Source: Nostoc sp. NMS9
Lineage (GTDB): Bacteria; Cyanobacteriota; Cyanobacteriia; Cyanobacteriales; Nostocaceae
Reading direction: 5' to 3'
DNA: 64,000 nucleotides
Assembly: GCF_017114995.1 (NCBI RefSeq)
Contig: NZ_JABXKL010000019.1
Location: 186,001-250,000 of the forward strand
This document shows, one piece after another, positions 52,212-61,267 of this stretch. The stretch's first letter is position 1. Each line of letters starts with the position of its first letter. A program made the position numbers and the translations under genes. The notes under the pieces were generated by a model, which was not told the origin of the DNA, made no database searches, and worked only from the letters and a program-made list of their open reading frames with translations.

Positions 52212-53267
52212 ATGATTTCGCTCTCTCCTATTCTTCAAGCTAGACTCTCCCAACCCTTAAAGATTGGCTCTTTCGAGGTAAAAAGTCGGGTTCTCCAGTC
52301 GCCTCTATCCGGAGTGACAGATATGGTGTTTCGCCGTCTTGTGCGTCGCTATGCACCAGATTCAATGATGTATACCGAAATGGTGAATGCTACAGGGTTG
52401 CATTATGTCAAGCAGTTACCCAAAATCATGGAGGTAGATCCAAATGAACGCCCAATTAGCGTTCAACTATTTGATTGTCGTCCAGATTTCCTGGCAGAAG
52501 CAGCAATAAAAGCAGTTGCCGAGGGTGCTGATACTGTTGATATTAATATGGGTTGTCCGGTTAATAAAATCACTAAAAATGGTGGTGGTTCTTCATTGTT
52601 GCGGCAACCAGAAGTAGCAGAAGCAATTGTGCAGGAAGTGGTAAAAGCTGTTGATGTACCTGTGACAGTAAAAACCCGTATTGGCTGGAATGATAACGAA
52701 ATTACTATTCTCGACTTTGCCAAGCGAATGGAAGATGCCGGGGCGAAAATGATTACGGTACATGGACGCACCCGTGCCCAAGGGTACAATGGTAATGCCC
52801 GTTGGGAATGGATTACCCGTGTAAAAGAAGTGCTTTCTATCCCAGTGATTGGGAATGGAGATATTTTTTCCGTTGAAGCGGCAGTGAAATGTTTAGAACA
52901 AACTGGCGCTGATGGCGTCATGTGTTCCCGTGGGACTTTGGGTTATCCGTTTTTGGTGGGAGAAATTGATCGCTTCCTAAAAACAGGGGAGATATTACCG
53001 ACACCTACACCGATTGAGCGTTTGGAATGTGCAAGAGATCATTTACAAGCCTTGTGGGAATATAAAGGCGATCGCGGTGTACGTCAAGCCCGTAAGCACA
53101 TGACTTGGTATGCTAAGGGTTTCGTTGGTGCTGCCGAACTCCGAGGACAGCTAAGTTTAGTTGAAAAGGTAGATCAGGGTTTGGCAATGATTGATCAAGC
53201 AATTGAAAAATTGGCTAATGGTTATGAACTAGAGGAAGAAGCAGAAGGTAGTTTGGTAATGCTTTAA
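52212..53267 (+). CDS. tRNA-dihydrouridine synthase (Dus)
   Basis: Flavin enzyme that reduces uridines in tRNA loops to dihydrouridine. 351 aa TIM barrel with FMN-binding PLSGVTDMVFRRLVRRY, the catalytic Cys in INMGCPVNKI (C115), VKTRIGW, ITVHGRTRAQGYNG and VIGNGDIF, then the C-terminal helical tRNA-binding domain. The DusB-type signature is the closest. The ATG is in a clear context after a 205-bp spacer. Standalone housekeeping gene. Confidence 0.93.
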   Translation: MISLSPILQARLSQPLKIGSFEVKSRVLQSPLSGVTDMVFRRLVRRYAPDSMMYTEMVNATGLHYVKQLPKIMEVDPNERPISVQLFDCRPDFLAEAAIKAVAEGADTVDINMGCPVNKITKNGGGSSLLRQPEVAEAIVQEVVKAVDVPVTVKTRIGWNDNEITILDFAKRMEDAGAKMITVHGRTRAQGYNGNARWEWITRVKEVLSIPVIGNGDIFSVEAAVKCLEQTGADGVMCSRGTLGYPFLVGEIDRFLKTGEILPTPTPIERLECARDHLQALWEYKGDRGVRQARKHMTWYAKGFVGAAELRGQLSLVEKVDQGLAMIDQAIEKLANGYELEEEAEGSLVML

Positions 53268-53375
53268 AAAGTTGATTTTATCACTAGCTTGGGGTGATAT
53301 TGCTGCTTCCTAAAAGTTACGCGATCGCTTGGATACTACTATTTCAGTTAGGGTTTAAATCTTCTTATGTAACTC

Positions 53376-53398
53376 TTTTGAATTTTGAATTTTGAATG
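53376..53398. repeat. STRR (TTTTGAA)n
   Basis: Three TTTTGAA heptamers in the spacer before the Uma2 gene. Confidence 0.7.
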
Positions 53399-53425
53399 TT
53401 TAACTAGCCAAAATGGAGGCTCACA

Positions 53426-53980
53426 ATGTTAGTTTCCAAACACAATGATGTTGTAATCATCCCCGAAATTCTCTCATTAGAAGACTTCATGGCAAATCCT
53501 CCAGAGGGGATGGAGTGGGTAGACGAGCAACTAGTAGAAAAAACAGGGATGACATTAAAACATAGTGAAATTCAAGGCAACATCTACTTTTACTGGAGAA
53601 GTTACATCAATTCCAATCAACAAGGCGGGAAAGTTTACACTGAAGTACCTTGTCGTACATATAAACAGGGTCGTCGTCCTGATGTAGCTTATCTAACGCC
53701 TGAGTTGGTAACTGAGTTTGGCGATGTTCCCACTTTGCCACAGAGTTTCCCGTTGATTGCTGAGATAATTTCACCCACCGATTTAGCTGAAGAATTATTT
53801 CTCAAAGCGCAGGAGTATTTACAGTCCGGTTGTGAGGAAGTTTGGCTGGTATTTCCTGAAAGTCGGTTAGTTTTTGTCATTACTGATAATCAGGTTTGCG
53901 GGTTTAAAGCTGGTGATGTGGTTAGCACTCAAAAAGTACTACTGGGTTTTAGTGTAGCTGTAGACGAATTGTTGGGTTGA
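53426..53980 (+). CDS. Uma2 family (DUF820) restriction-endonuclease-like protein
   Basis: 184 aa. Typical Uma2 order: N-terminal FMANPPEGMEWVDEQLVEKT (the ME/LV.G... motif), HSEIQGNIYF, RRPDVAYL with the nuclease Asp, FPLIAEIISPTD with the E, and YLQSGCEEVWLVFPESRLVF. PD-(D/E)XK-like fold; these genes are hugely expanded in cyanobacteria and their activity is unproven. Good ATG with GGAGG about 9 bases upstream. Confidence 0.9.
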   Translation: MLVSKHNDVVIIPEILSLEDFMANPPEGMEWVDEQLVEKTGMTLKHSEIQGNIYFYWRSYINSNQQGGKVYTEVPCRTYKQGRRPDVAYLTPELVTEFGDVPTLPQSFPLIAEIISPTDLAEELFLKAQEYLQSGCEEVWLVFPESRLVFVITDNQVCGFKAGDVVSTQKVLLGFSVAVDELLG

Positions 53981-54034
53981 AAAGGCGATCTATCTAATAA
54001 GGATATGAATATTGTTACAATAATGTACAGATAA

Positions 54035-54511
54035 TCACTTATACATATTTGCGACAGACTGCATCGCCTTAGTAATTGCTTCCGCGTTTGTTTGCGCCCT
54101 TCTTGTTAATGCTGCTAACTGCGGGTCTGTAGAAAAACCAGTGCAAACAGCATTTACTAACTGACTGTTTACTGTCCCCGACTGAGCTTGTATTGCTGGC
54201 ATATTCAATCGCTCATTTTTTGTTACCTGCCCGCTTTGATTGGCTTCGATTATCCAAGCGTACTGAATTGCATCAGTACCACAATCAGCCGCCATATATA
54301 TCCGAGTCGCAGATATGTTTCCTTGAGTGTGATCTATATGCACCCAAAAGCCATAAGCGGAACCACTCGACTGAATATCATTTTTATCAATGGAAAAAAT
54401 CTCACCTTGCGCTCCTTTGGCTACAGGTATCCATTGACTAGCGATCTGGGCATTAACGGGAAGGCAAACAGCAGAAGGCAAAAGACACAAAGCAATCAAT
54501 TTCTTAATCAC
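54035..54511 (-). CDS. exported protein, surface-adhesin E-like
   Basis: 158 aa. Signal peptide MIKKLIALCLLPSAVCLPVNA. The mature part is a beta-rich domain (WIPVAKGAQGEIFSIDKNDI, YGFWVHIDHTQ, RIYMAADCGTDAIQYAWI) resembling small surface-adhesin-E-like periplasmic proteins, with two Cys (AADCGT, NAVCTG) that could pair. The C-terminus is an Ala-rich helix. Function unknown. It is convergent with the Uma2 gene. Confidence 0.65.
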   Translation of the reverse strand: MIKKLIALCLLPSAVCLPVNAQIASQWIPVAKGAQGEIFSIDKNDIQSSGSAYGFWVHIDHTQGNISATRIYMAADCGTDAIQYAWIIEANQSGQVTKNERLNMPAIQAQSGTVNSQLVNAVCTGFSTDPQLAALTRRAQTNAEAITKAMQSVANMYK

Positions 54512-54913
54512 TGCTCTAAGTTAAATTTGATACCTCCATTATCAAAGGCAATCGCGCTCTGAAGCATCGGTAACTTTAGCAATTGATTGTAAAGACTTGA
54601 AAAACTCGTTTCAATCCCTAATAGGGATTTTATTGAATTGCAATTTCAAGGTTTAGTTGTGCGAATGAACGAATTCAAAACAAACAGAATAGTCATATCA
54701 CAAGATGCAAATCGCTGAAAACCACTCCCCATAAGGTGCGCGGATGGTTTGAAAGTACCATTGCCCTCAAAGTCTTGTATAGATGGAGCCTACAGCCTTT
54801 TTTGCCCCTTCTCATTTTGTACATCTACCCAGCCGCGCATTTGGTAAGAAAATTAGTCTGATTGGCGATCGCTACCACCATTAAAATAAGCGATCGCCTA
54901 ATCCTTGCACACC
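54512..54913. other. intergenic region with a solitary CRISPR-like repeat
   Basis: Besides the repeat-like unit at 54608, it contains two HIP1-type sites near 54868 and 54892. A stretch at 54720-54840 may be a decayed gene fragment but I could not identify it. Confidence 0.45.
54608..54644. repeat. solitary 37-bp CRISPR-repeat-like unit
   Basis: Begins GTTTCAATCCCTAATAGGGA and ends GAATTGCAAT, the form and length of common cyanobacterial CRISPR repeats with an internal ATCCCTAATAGGGAT palindrome. Only one copy is present and there are no spacers or cas genes nearby, so it is not an array. Confidence 0.55.
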
Positions 54914-56005
54914 TTAATTTACCAAATCGGGGAACACCTCTTGCACAGCAGGATGCACTAAGCGATGGTTCTGCACGTTTACACCCTTAGCTAATGCTGG
55001 ATTAACCTCCAGTGCCATAATTCCAAAATTCGCCAACTGGACAACATAAGGTAATGTACTATTATTAAGTGCCTGAGTTGCTGTCCAAGGTACTGCTCCT
55101 GGCATATTGGGAACGCCATAATGCACCACACCCTCTTCAATGTATACCGGATTTGTGTGAGATGTCGGGTGTAAGGTTTCTATACAACCGCCTTGGTCAA
55201 CGGCTACATCAACTATTACTGAACCAGGACGCATTTGTTTGACCAATTCGCGGGATACTAGTATTGGCGCTCTACGTCCTAACACTAAAACTGCACCGAT
55301 GAGCAAATCGGCTTCTTTAACGGCGGCTTCAATATGAGCAGAGTTGCTGTAAAGCAATTCGACTCTAGAGCCAAAGAGTGTTTCTAAGTAAGATAAGCGC
55401 TCGACACTCACATCTAAAATCTGGACACTAGCACCCATGCCTACGGCAATTTTAGCTGCTTCTGTGCCGACAACGCCGCCACCTAAAATTACTACTTTAC
55501 CTGGTTGAACTCCAGGGACACCGCCCAAAAGCACACCTCTACCACCTTGTTGACGTTCTAAGAATCTCGCCCCAAATTGTACTGCTAGCCGACCAGCAAT
55601 TACACTCATGGGGGTGAGCAAGGGTAGTCTGTTTGCCCCAGGTTGTTCTACAGTTTCGTAAGCGATCGCAGTTGTGCCACAATCAATTAAATGCTCTGTC
55701 AACTTGCGATCAGCTGCTAAATGTAAATAAGTAAATAATATCTGCCCTTTTTGCAAAAATTTATACTCAGATGTTAGAGGTTCTTTGACTTTAACAACCA
55801 ATTCCCGATTCCAAGCCGTTTCTGATGTGGGAACAATTTCGGCTCCAGCACTTCTGTAGTCATCATCGGAGAATCCAGCACCATTACCTGCTTGTGTCTC
55901 GACGAAGATACTATGACCATTTTCTCGCAGTACCCGCACGCTAGAAGGACTTAACCCTACCCGAAACTCTTGATCCTTATTTTCCTTGGGAACGCCGATT
56001 TCCAT
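54914..56005 (-). CDS. ald: alanine dehydrogenase
   Basis: NAD-dependent oxidative deamination of L-alanine to pyruvate and ammonium, or the reverse. 363 aa, family length. Substrate site: MEIGVPKENKDQEFRVGLSP, LFTYLHLAADRKLTEHLI, with the family's catalytic Lys/His. The NAD Rossmann motif is GKVVILGGGVVGTEAAKIAV, and the C-terminal closing segment is HYGVPNMPGAVPWTATQALN. Single gene. In filamentous cyanobacteria this enzyme contributes to nitrogen metabolism in heterocysts. Confidence 0.95.
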   Translation of the reverse strand: MEIGVPKENKDQEFRVGLSPSSVRVLRENGHSIFVETQAGNGAGFSDDDYRSAGAEIVPTSETAWNRELVVKVKEPLTSEYKFLQKGQILFTYLHLAADRKLTEHLIDCGTTAIAYETVEQPGANRLPLLTPMSVIAGRLAVQFGARFLERQQGGRGVLLGGVPGVQPGKVVILGGGVVGTEAAKIAVGMGASVQILDVSVERLSYLETLFGSRVELLYSNSAHIEAAVKEADLLIGAVLVLGRRAPILVSRELVKQMRPGSVIVDVAVDQGGCIETLHPTSHTNPVYIEEGVVHYGVPNMPGAVPWTATQALNNSTLPYVVQLANFGIMALEVNPALAKGVNVQNHRLVHPAVQEVFPDLVN

Positions 56006-56486
56006 ATATCGCCTCTGATAATTTTTTTGTTTAACTGTAGCCTGGCAATCTCAAGCTTGCTACTTCTATCTTTCTAGTTCCGTATTAGAGATAGCTGGAT
56101 TAGAGATACCTAATTTCTGTTCTAACTTTCTTAATTCAATCTGAGTAGCCCAAACTCTTACCCTTGACTATTGCCCCAGTATTTATACAATATATAAAGA
56201 ATAGTAACAATTTATTAAAAGAGTGATTGTATAGCTCCCTACTAAGAAGCTATTGCAGAATTTCTCAAGTCATCTTGGCATTCCAGCATTGCAATCAGCT
56301 TTTAAGTTAACTTGACTTTTCAACGTCATCTGAAAAATTCAAAGTCTTTTTCCTTCTAAGAGAGAGATTTAGAGAAAGGTTTTCCAGATACCAGGAAAAG
56401 CAAGTAGCGATTATACCCACTTTCTGCGACTTCTACCAGAAGTCTGATATCAAGTCCCATCTGCCAAAAATAAGGTTTCTTAAAAG
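56006..56486. other. spacer upstream of ald and the HLIP gene
   Basis: 481 bp of divergent promoter region for ald (minus) and the HLIP gene (plus). A small inverted repeat at about 56085-56112 (TAGAGATAGCTGGATTAGAGA) is a tandem duplication rather than a hairpin. No gene. Confidence 0.4.
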
Positions 56487-56658
56487 ATGACACAAACACA
56501 ACCAACAATTACACCTAAACTAGCAGAGCCGAAATTTGGCTTTAACGAATACGCCGAACGCTTGAATGGTCGAGCTGCAATGATTGGCTTTGGTTTACTG
56601 CTGGTGATTGAATATGTCACCAATCAAGGGGTGCTATCATGGCTGGGTCTGAAGTAGT
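56487..56658 (+). CDS. high-light-inducible protein (HLIP/CAB-type, one TM)
   Basis: Small chlorophyll-binding stress protein, missing from the track. ATG 56487 reads MTQTQPTITPKLAEPKFGFN, with the CAB motif ERLNGRAAMIGF followed by the TM stretch GLLLVIEYVTNQGVLS. The normal family ending SWLGLK plus stop is present (to 56658), but by my base count it is one base out of frame after TCA (TCATTGGCTG). Read straight on, the frame would end at 56690. Check this. Family identity is secure; the end is not. Terminator-like stem at 56711. Confidence 0.8.
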
Positions 56659-56690
56659 GCCATCAACAAGCACAATCTTGAAGTTGTAAG

Positions 56691-57018
56691 CTAGTAATTA
56701 AAAGAGTTTCAACCAGCTGGAACAACCAGTTGGTTTTGACTTCAATAATTGATAGCGGAGTAGTTTGCCCTACATAGATTAATTATACTTATTCATAAAT
56801 AACTGCCCTAGAATGTAAGCAAGAGAGGAATCGAAATACCTATTAGTGATTGAAATATCATAGACTTGCAACTAGTATATGCAAGGCGATTGATGAGTAA
56901 ATTTCCTCCCCTACTAAAAAAATCATAAATTAGTGTCTGCCTTGAATGAGAAAGGCAAATTATGGGTGAGGTATTCTTGGTAAATATACACAAAAGGTGA
57001 ACTGGAACCAACCAAGCT
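56691..57018. other. intergenic region with the HLIP terminator
   Basis: 328 bp. The stem at 56711-56737 is described separately. The 67-codon minus ORF at 56808 lies here without any recognisable motif. Otherwise empty. Confidence 0.45.
56711..56737 (+). terminator. terminator after the HLIP gene
   Basis: AACCAGCTGG aacaa CCAGTTGGTT followed by TTGAC. A 10-bp stem with one G-T pair. Confidence 0.65.
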
Positions 57019-57315
57019 GTGATGAATGCTGTATTACCTCGTTTTTTGAAGTCAACCTACCGAAAAGAGCCACTAATCAGTGTATTGATGACAATGGGTG
57101 TTATGGATGCCCTGATTGGCGGATTGAATGATAGCTGGTCGTTGTTTGCTTTTGGTTTGGGAACGGCAGGGATAGCGCTAGGCTTTAAGTTGTGGCGTCT
57201 CCAGCAGCGTCGTTCTTTACCAGAGGAGCCTGTAGTGCAACATTATTTGCCCTCTCGTTCTTCTAGTGCGCCTTTACCAATGTTAAGCGTTTCTAAGAAA
57301 AAACCACCTCTTTAA
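57019..57315 (+). CDS. small membrane protein, conserved in Nostocales
   Basis: 98 aa. Two short hydrophobic segments, LISVLMTMGVMDALIGGLND and LFAFGLGTAGIALGFKLWRL, then a basic, Ser/Pro-rich tail (SRSSSAPLPMLSVSKKKPPL). Predicted to be anchored in a membrane with a cytoplasmic tail. No family name recognised. It precedes a WD40 protein gene by 78 bp with a hairpin between them. Confidence 0.6.
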   Translation: MMNAVLPRFLKSTYRKEPLISVLMTMGVMDALIGGLNDSWSLFAFGLGTAGIALGFKLWRLQQRRSLPEEPVVQHYLPSRSSSAPLPMLSVSKKKPPL

Positions 57316-57320
57316 AATGT

Positions 57321-57347
57321 GCAGAGTTATTTCAGTAATAACTCTGC
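57321..57347 (+). terminator. hairpin between the small membrane gene and the WD40 gene
   Basis: GCAGAGTTATT tcagt AATAACTCTGC, a perfect 11-bp stem followed by AAAATTTATT. It could terminate or attenuate read-through. Confidence 0.6.
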
Positions 57348-57392
57348 AAAATTTATTGGGTTTAATTGTATCTATAAAAGTGAGGAAAAAGA

Positions 57393-58460
57393 GTGAGTAG
57401 TGAGGGAAGAGGTGGCGGTAATTTTCTGCGGCCGTATATTATCCTGGCATTTATGGCAGCTGTTGCCCTTCCAGTGATTACCAGGGAAGGGTTTTATATT
57501 CATCAAGCTCATGCTGCCATTGAAGTAACACCAAACTCCCCAGGTAACACTAACTTTGCTAATGCTCAACTACTTTACACACTCATCGGACATAACGGAA
57601 CCATTAAATCCCTCGCTTTCACTCCAGATAGCAGAATTCTTGTGAGTGGAGGTGCAGAAAACGAGGGTGTAATTCGCCTGTGGAATTTAGCAAAAGCCAA
57701 AAAGTTGGCGACTATTAACAAAGCGCACAAAGCAGCCGTAGAATCTTTAGTGATTTCGCCAGATGGACAAACCCTCGCTAGCTGTAGTGATGACAATACG
57801 ATTAACCTCTGGAGCCTGAAAAATTTAAAATTTAGCCGCTCTTTTGTCGGACATACCAGTAACGTATTATCTTTAGCTGTGTCTCCTGATAGTAAAGTTC
57901 TCGTCAGTGGAGCTTTAGATGGGATTCGTCTCTGGGATTTGCTACAGCAGCGGCCTCTAGGGACTATAGTACGCTTTGATAATTTGATTTATACTCTCGC
58001 TATTAGTCCTGATGGACAGACCTTGGCTAGTGGTGATAATAAGGGTGTAATCAAGCTGTGGAATTTGAGTACTGGTAAATTAATCAGTGAATTGGCAGCT
58101 CATTCTAGTGCTGTTAGCGCTGTGATCTTTACACCAGATGGACAAACATTAGTCAGTGCTAGCCACGATCGCACCATAAAACTGTGGAATATTAATACTG
58201 GAGAATTAGTCCGCACCCTTGCAGGACATAATAACTGGGTAAATGCGATCGCTCTTAATCCTGATGGACAAACTCTTGCTAGTGCTGGTAGAGATGGAAT
58301 TAAATTGTGGGATTTAACTACAGGCGAGTTAATAAATACACTGAGTGGACATACAGACTGGGTAAGTGCGATCGCTTTTAGTCCAAATGGTAAAATTCTT
58401 GCCAGTGGTGGATTCGATCGACAAATTAAGATTTGGGGGATTCCAACAAAACGTAATTAA
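57393..58460 (+). CDS. exported/anchored seven-bladed WD40 protein
   Basis: 355 aa, GTG start with GAGG upstream. N-terminal signal or anchor (RPYIILAFMAAVALPVITRE), then exactly seven WD40 repeats (e.g. HNGTIKSLAFTPDSRILVSG, HKAAVESLVISPDGQTLASC, HTDWVSAIAFSPNGKILASG), enough to close one beta-propeller. No catalytic domain, so it should be a periplasmic or thylakoid-lumen scaffold. The nearby small membrane protein may be a partner; that is inference. Confidence 0.88.
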   Translation: MSSEGRGGGNFLRPYIILAFMAAVALPVITREGFYIHQAHAAIEVTPNSPGNTNFANAQLLYTLIGHNGTIKSLAFTPDSRILVSGGAENEGVIRLWNLAKAKKLATINKAHKAAVESLVISPDGQTLASCSDDNTINLWSLKNLKFSRSFVGHTSNVLSLAVSPDSKVLVSGALDGIRLWDLLQQRPLGTIVRFDNLIYTLAISPDGQTLASGDNKGVIKLWNLSTGKLISELAAHSSAVSAVIFTPDGQTLVSASHDRTIKLWNINTGELVRTLAGHNNWVNAIALNPDGQTLASAGRDGIKLWDLTTGELINTLSGHTDWVSAIAFSPNGKILASGGFDRQIKIWGIPTKRN

Positions 58461-59256
58461 CAGCGATCTCACAAAATAATCGTCAAAGAGTAGACTATAT
58501 CCCCGACTTCTGAAAAGAAATTGGGGATATCATGTTGACCGAAAACGAAAAGGATACAAGCCCCTAAATTTATTTATGGGTGTCTTTAATTTTGAATTTT
58601 GAATTTTGAATTCGGAGCGTACCCCTTTGGGGAAGCAAGCTACGCGCAGCGTCTCGTAGAGAAGCGACGTGACGCTCCTTTCAAGGCTTTGTGAATCGCC
58701 ATAGCTCAAATTCTCACGTCATGTAGAAAGTCACGCTATCACTAACGCCGAAAAATTCCCCCAATCATTTCCCGTATCTGCTAAACTTTGGTCTTGCCTT
58801 TTTAGAGTTTTTGTAGTAAAAAATCAACCAAAGCTCAGATCAAATTTTGCTATAACTAGTCAAAATCAATGATGGTAGCAACCAATAACGATCCTAAATC
58901 TTGAAGAACTGTGAATACTTGATGAAAATACAGCCGAACTAATATCTTATCCAGCAAATTACTGTAAGTATAAACATAGGTAATTTAAAATCATCTGTGC
59001 AGTTACTTGCCCTCTAGATCGGAACAATTTCTGAACTTAGACAATCTTAGAAATGGTCATCGTCAGTAAATGCACTCAGTTAAAAGTCACGAACTCGTTT
59101 GAAGTCAAGGTTTGTAGCGCTTAACCGCTATTTTAAAGGTAGGATAACTTGCTACTTAAATGATGTTTAATTTTCCCGAACTGCTTTTGATCCCCATTTC
59201 GATAGAATGACTAGGCAGAACCCTAAAACTAAAAACCGCTTTTGACTGCGACGCTC
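58461..59256. other. 796-bp spacer with repeats
   Basis: An ATATCCCCGA.../TTGGGGATAT inverted repeat lies at 58497-58530, a (TTTTGAA) STRR at 58588-58613, and an interspersed repeat at 58613-58680 (CGTACCCCTTTGGGGAAGCA). No gene. The remainder is unassigned. Confidence 0.5.
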
Positions 59257-60309
59257 ATGAATCAACTGAACAATGGTTTTACGCTATTTTTAAGTCTGCT
59301 AGTCGAGGCGATGCCTTTTTTGCTTCTTGGGGTTTTATTCTCCAGTTTGCTGCTGTTTTTTGTTGATGAGCGCAAACTAGTAGAAAAAATGCCCAAAAAT
59401 CCGCTGTTGGGTGCTTTAGTTGGCAGCATGATCGGCTTTTTGTTTCCGGTGTGTGAGTGCGGGAATGTACCGGTAGCGCGGCGATTCCTGATTCAAGGAG
59501 TACCCACACCAGTGGCAATTGGTTTTTTGCTAGCAGCACCAACAATTAACCCAGTTGTAATTTGGGCCACTTGGACAGCATTTCGAGATCAGCCAGAAAT
59601 AGTAGTCTTACGAGTCGTATTTTCCCTAACAATTGCCACAATTATCGGGTTTGTTTTCAGTTTTCAAAAGGACTTAAATCCCATAGTCCAACCTGCGATC
59701 GCTCGTTATATGAAGTTTAATCCACCCGCACAGCCTGAAACCAAACGCCGTGGTAAGCGTTACCAAGGACAACAGGAAGAAACAGTACCAAATCTGTTGC
59801 AATCGGGGACTTATATCTTAGGAGGAAAAGCAGGTATACCTCTACGGATAGATCCTAATTTAGTACTGCCTACCTCAGTCTCTACTGCTGATAAACCGCT
59901 GGCAGCTAAACTGCGCCTAGTTGTGGATAATAGCATTCAAGAATTGCGGGAATTGGGCGGAGTAATGGTTTTAGGAAGTGCGATCGCTGCTGCTATTCAA
60001 GTCCTAGCTCCCCGTGAATTAATTCTCAGTTTGGGTGCTGGGCCCATTACCTCAATTGTGGTCATGCTGATATTAGCAGTAATAGTATCAATTTGTTCTA
60101 CAGTCGATTCTTTCTTCGCCCTATCTTTTGCCTCGACCTTTAGCAGCGGTTCATTGTTGGCATTTCTGGTGTTTGGGCCAATGATTGACATCAAAAGTGT
60201 TGGTTTGATGTTATCGATTTTTAAACCCAAGACCATCTTTTACTTATTTGCTTTAGCAGCACAATTGACATTTGTCTTCACTCTTTTCCTGAACTTGCAC
60301 GTCTTTTAA
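59257..60309 (+). CDS. permease (DUF318/YraQ/ArsP-like)
   Basis: 350 aa from ATG 59257 (the track TTG is at 59242). Eight or so TM helices, e.g. LFLSLLVEAMPFLLLGVLFS and ALVGSMIGFLFPVCECGNVP. The signature PVCECGNVPVARR and the repeated inner half (AAPTINPVVIWATW, CSTVDSFFALSFA) identify the two-repeat permease superfamily that exports metalloids or related compounds. A hydrophilic central loop carries about 60 residues. Followed by a TIGR03943-like gene, a common pair. Substrate not known. Confidence 0.87.
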   Translation: MNQLNNGFTLFLSLLVEAMPFLLLGVLFSSLLLFFVDERKLVEKMPKNPLLGALVGSMIGFLFPVCECGNVPVARRFLIQGVPTPVAIGFLLAAPTINPVVIWATWTAFRDQPEIVVLRVVFSLTIATIIGFVFSFQKDLNPIVQPAIARYMKFNPPAQPETKRRGKRYQGQQEETVPNLLQSGTYILGGKAGIPLRIDPNLVLPTSVSTADKPLAAKLRLVVDNSIQELRELGGVMVLGSAIAAAIQVLAPRELILSLGAGPITSIVVMLILAVIVSICSTVDSFFALSFASTFSSGSLLAFLVFGPMIDIKSVGLMLSIFKPKTIFYLFALAAQLTFVFTLFLNLHVF

Positions 60310-60376
60310 GAAAATATTTGTCATTAGTCATCTGTCCTACCCTGCGGGAAGCCGCTGGCGCGTCTATGTCCTTTGT

Positions 60377-60436
60377 TTAATGACCAATGACCAATGACCA
60401 ATGACCAATGACCAATGACCAATGACTAATGACTAA
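60377..60436. repeat. STRR (AATGACC/AATGACT)n spanning the start codon of the next gene
   Basis: Seven or more AATGACC/AATGACT heptamers. The ATG at 60429 is contained in the last units (AATGACTAATGACTAAC). Confidence 0.88.
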
Positions 60437-61202
60437 CAAAAATCCCAAATCTAAAATCCCAAATCTGTTACTCCCTTGGCTGGATGCTCTAGCAATTACT
60501 GCTTGGGGCATTTTGATGTTGAAATATTGGCTAACTAATAAGTTGAATCTGTTGATTCACCCAAATTACTTTTGGTTAGTGATTGTGACTGGTATCAGCT
60601 TCATCATTATTGGTTTGTTCAAGATGCAGGAACTTTGGCAACGGCGTCGCCGTGATGTGACGCCAAACACCCAGCATATTAGTTTATTTCCCCCCGGTTG
60701 GGGCAGTGCTTTATTGTTGACTACAGCGATTCTAGGTTTTATGATTACACCGCAAGTTTTTGCTAGTGACAAAGCACTCCAAAGGGGGGTGACGACTGAT
60801 CTATTGGGAAGCACACGTGTCAAACCCCAAGCCTTTCGAGCTACTGTTCGTCCAGAGGAGCGATCGCTTGTAGACTGGGTACGCACCGTCAATGTCTATC
60901 CTGAACCAGATACATATACAGGACAAAAAGTCAAGGTGCAGGGATTTGTGATTCACCCGCCCGATATAGGAAAAGAATATTTGTTTTTAGCACGATTTGT
61001 CTTAAGTTGCTGTGCAGCAGATGCTTACCCTGTGGGATTGCCCGTCAAACTACAAAATAATCAAGAGCTTTACTCTGCTGATACATGGCTAGAAGTAGAA
61101 GGACAAATGGTGACAGAAAATTTGGCAGGTAAACGCCAACTTACCATTGCCGCTACCTCTCTCAAAAAGATTCCTCAACCCCAGAATCCTTATAGTTATT
61201 AG
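60429..61202 (+). CDS. TIGR03943-like putative permease subunit
   Basis: 257 aa. Three hydrophobic segments at the N-terminus (LLPWLDALAITAWGILMLKY, WLVIVTGISFIIIGLFKMQE, SALLLTTAILGFMITPQVFA), then a soluble domain with an OB-like tail (VKVQGFVIHPPDIGKEYLFL, RFVLSCCAADAYPVGLPVKL, WLEVEGQM). The paired Cys in LSCCAADA are conserved in this family. It follows the permease by 119 bp on the same strand. The start lies inside an STRR, and residues 2-9 (TNKNPKSK) also derive from repeat sequence. Confidence 0.82.
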   Translation: MTNKNPKSKIPNLLLPWLDALAITAWGILMLKYWLTNKLNLLIHPNYFWLVIVTGISFIIIGLFKMQELWQRRRRDVTPNTQHISLFPPGWGSALLLTTAILGFMITPQVFASDKALQRGVTTDLLGSTRVKPQAFRATVRPEERSLVDWVRTVNVYPEPDTYTGQKVKVQGFVIHPPDIGKEYLFLARFVLSCCAADAYPVGLPVKLQNNQELYSADTWLEVEGQMVTENLAGKRQLTIAATSLKKIPQPQNPYSY

Positions 61203-61267
61203 TCATTTGTCATTTGTAGATGCCCCATGCCCCATGCCCAATGCCCAATGCCCCATAACCAATGACT
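61200..61267. repeat. mixed STRR (CATGCCC, CAATGCC, TCATTTG)n spanning a start codon
   Basis: GTCATTTGTCATTTG, then CATGCCCCATGCCC and CCAATGCCC units; the ATG at 61262 (CCAATGACTAAATC) is at the end of the tract. Confidence 0.8.

Noticed and set aside
56808-57011. 67-codon minus ORF
   Set aside because: No motif, antisense in a spacer; not credible.
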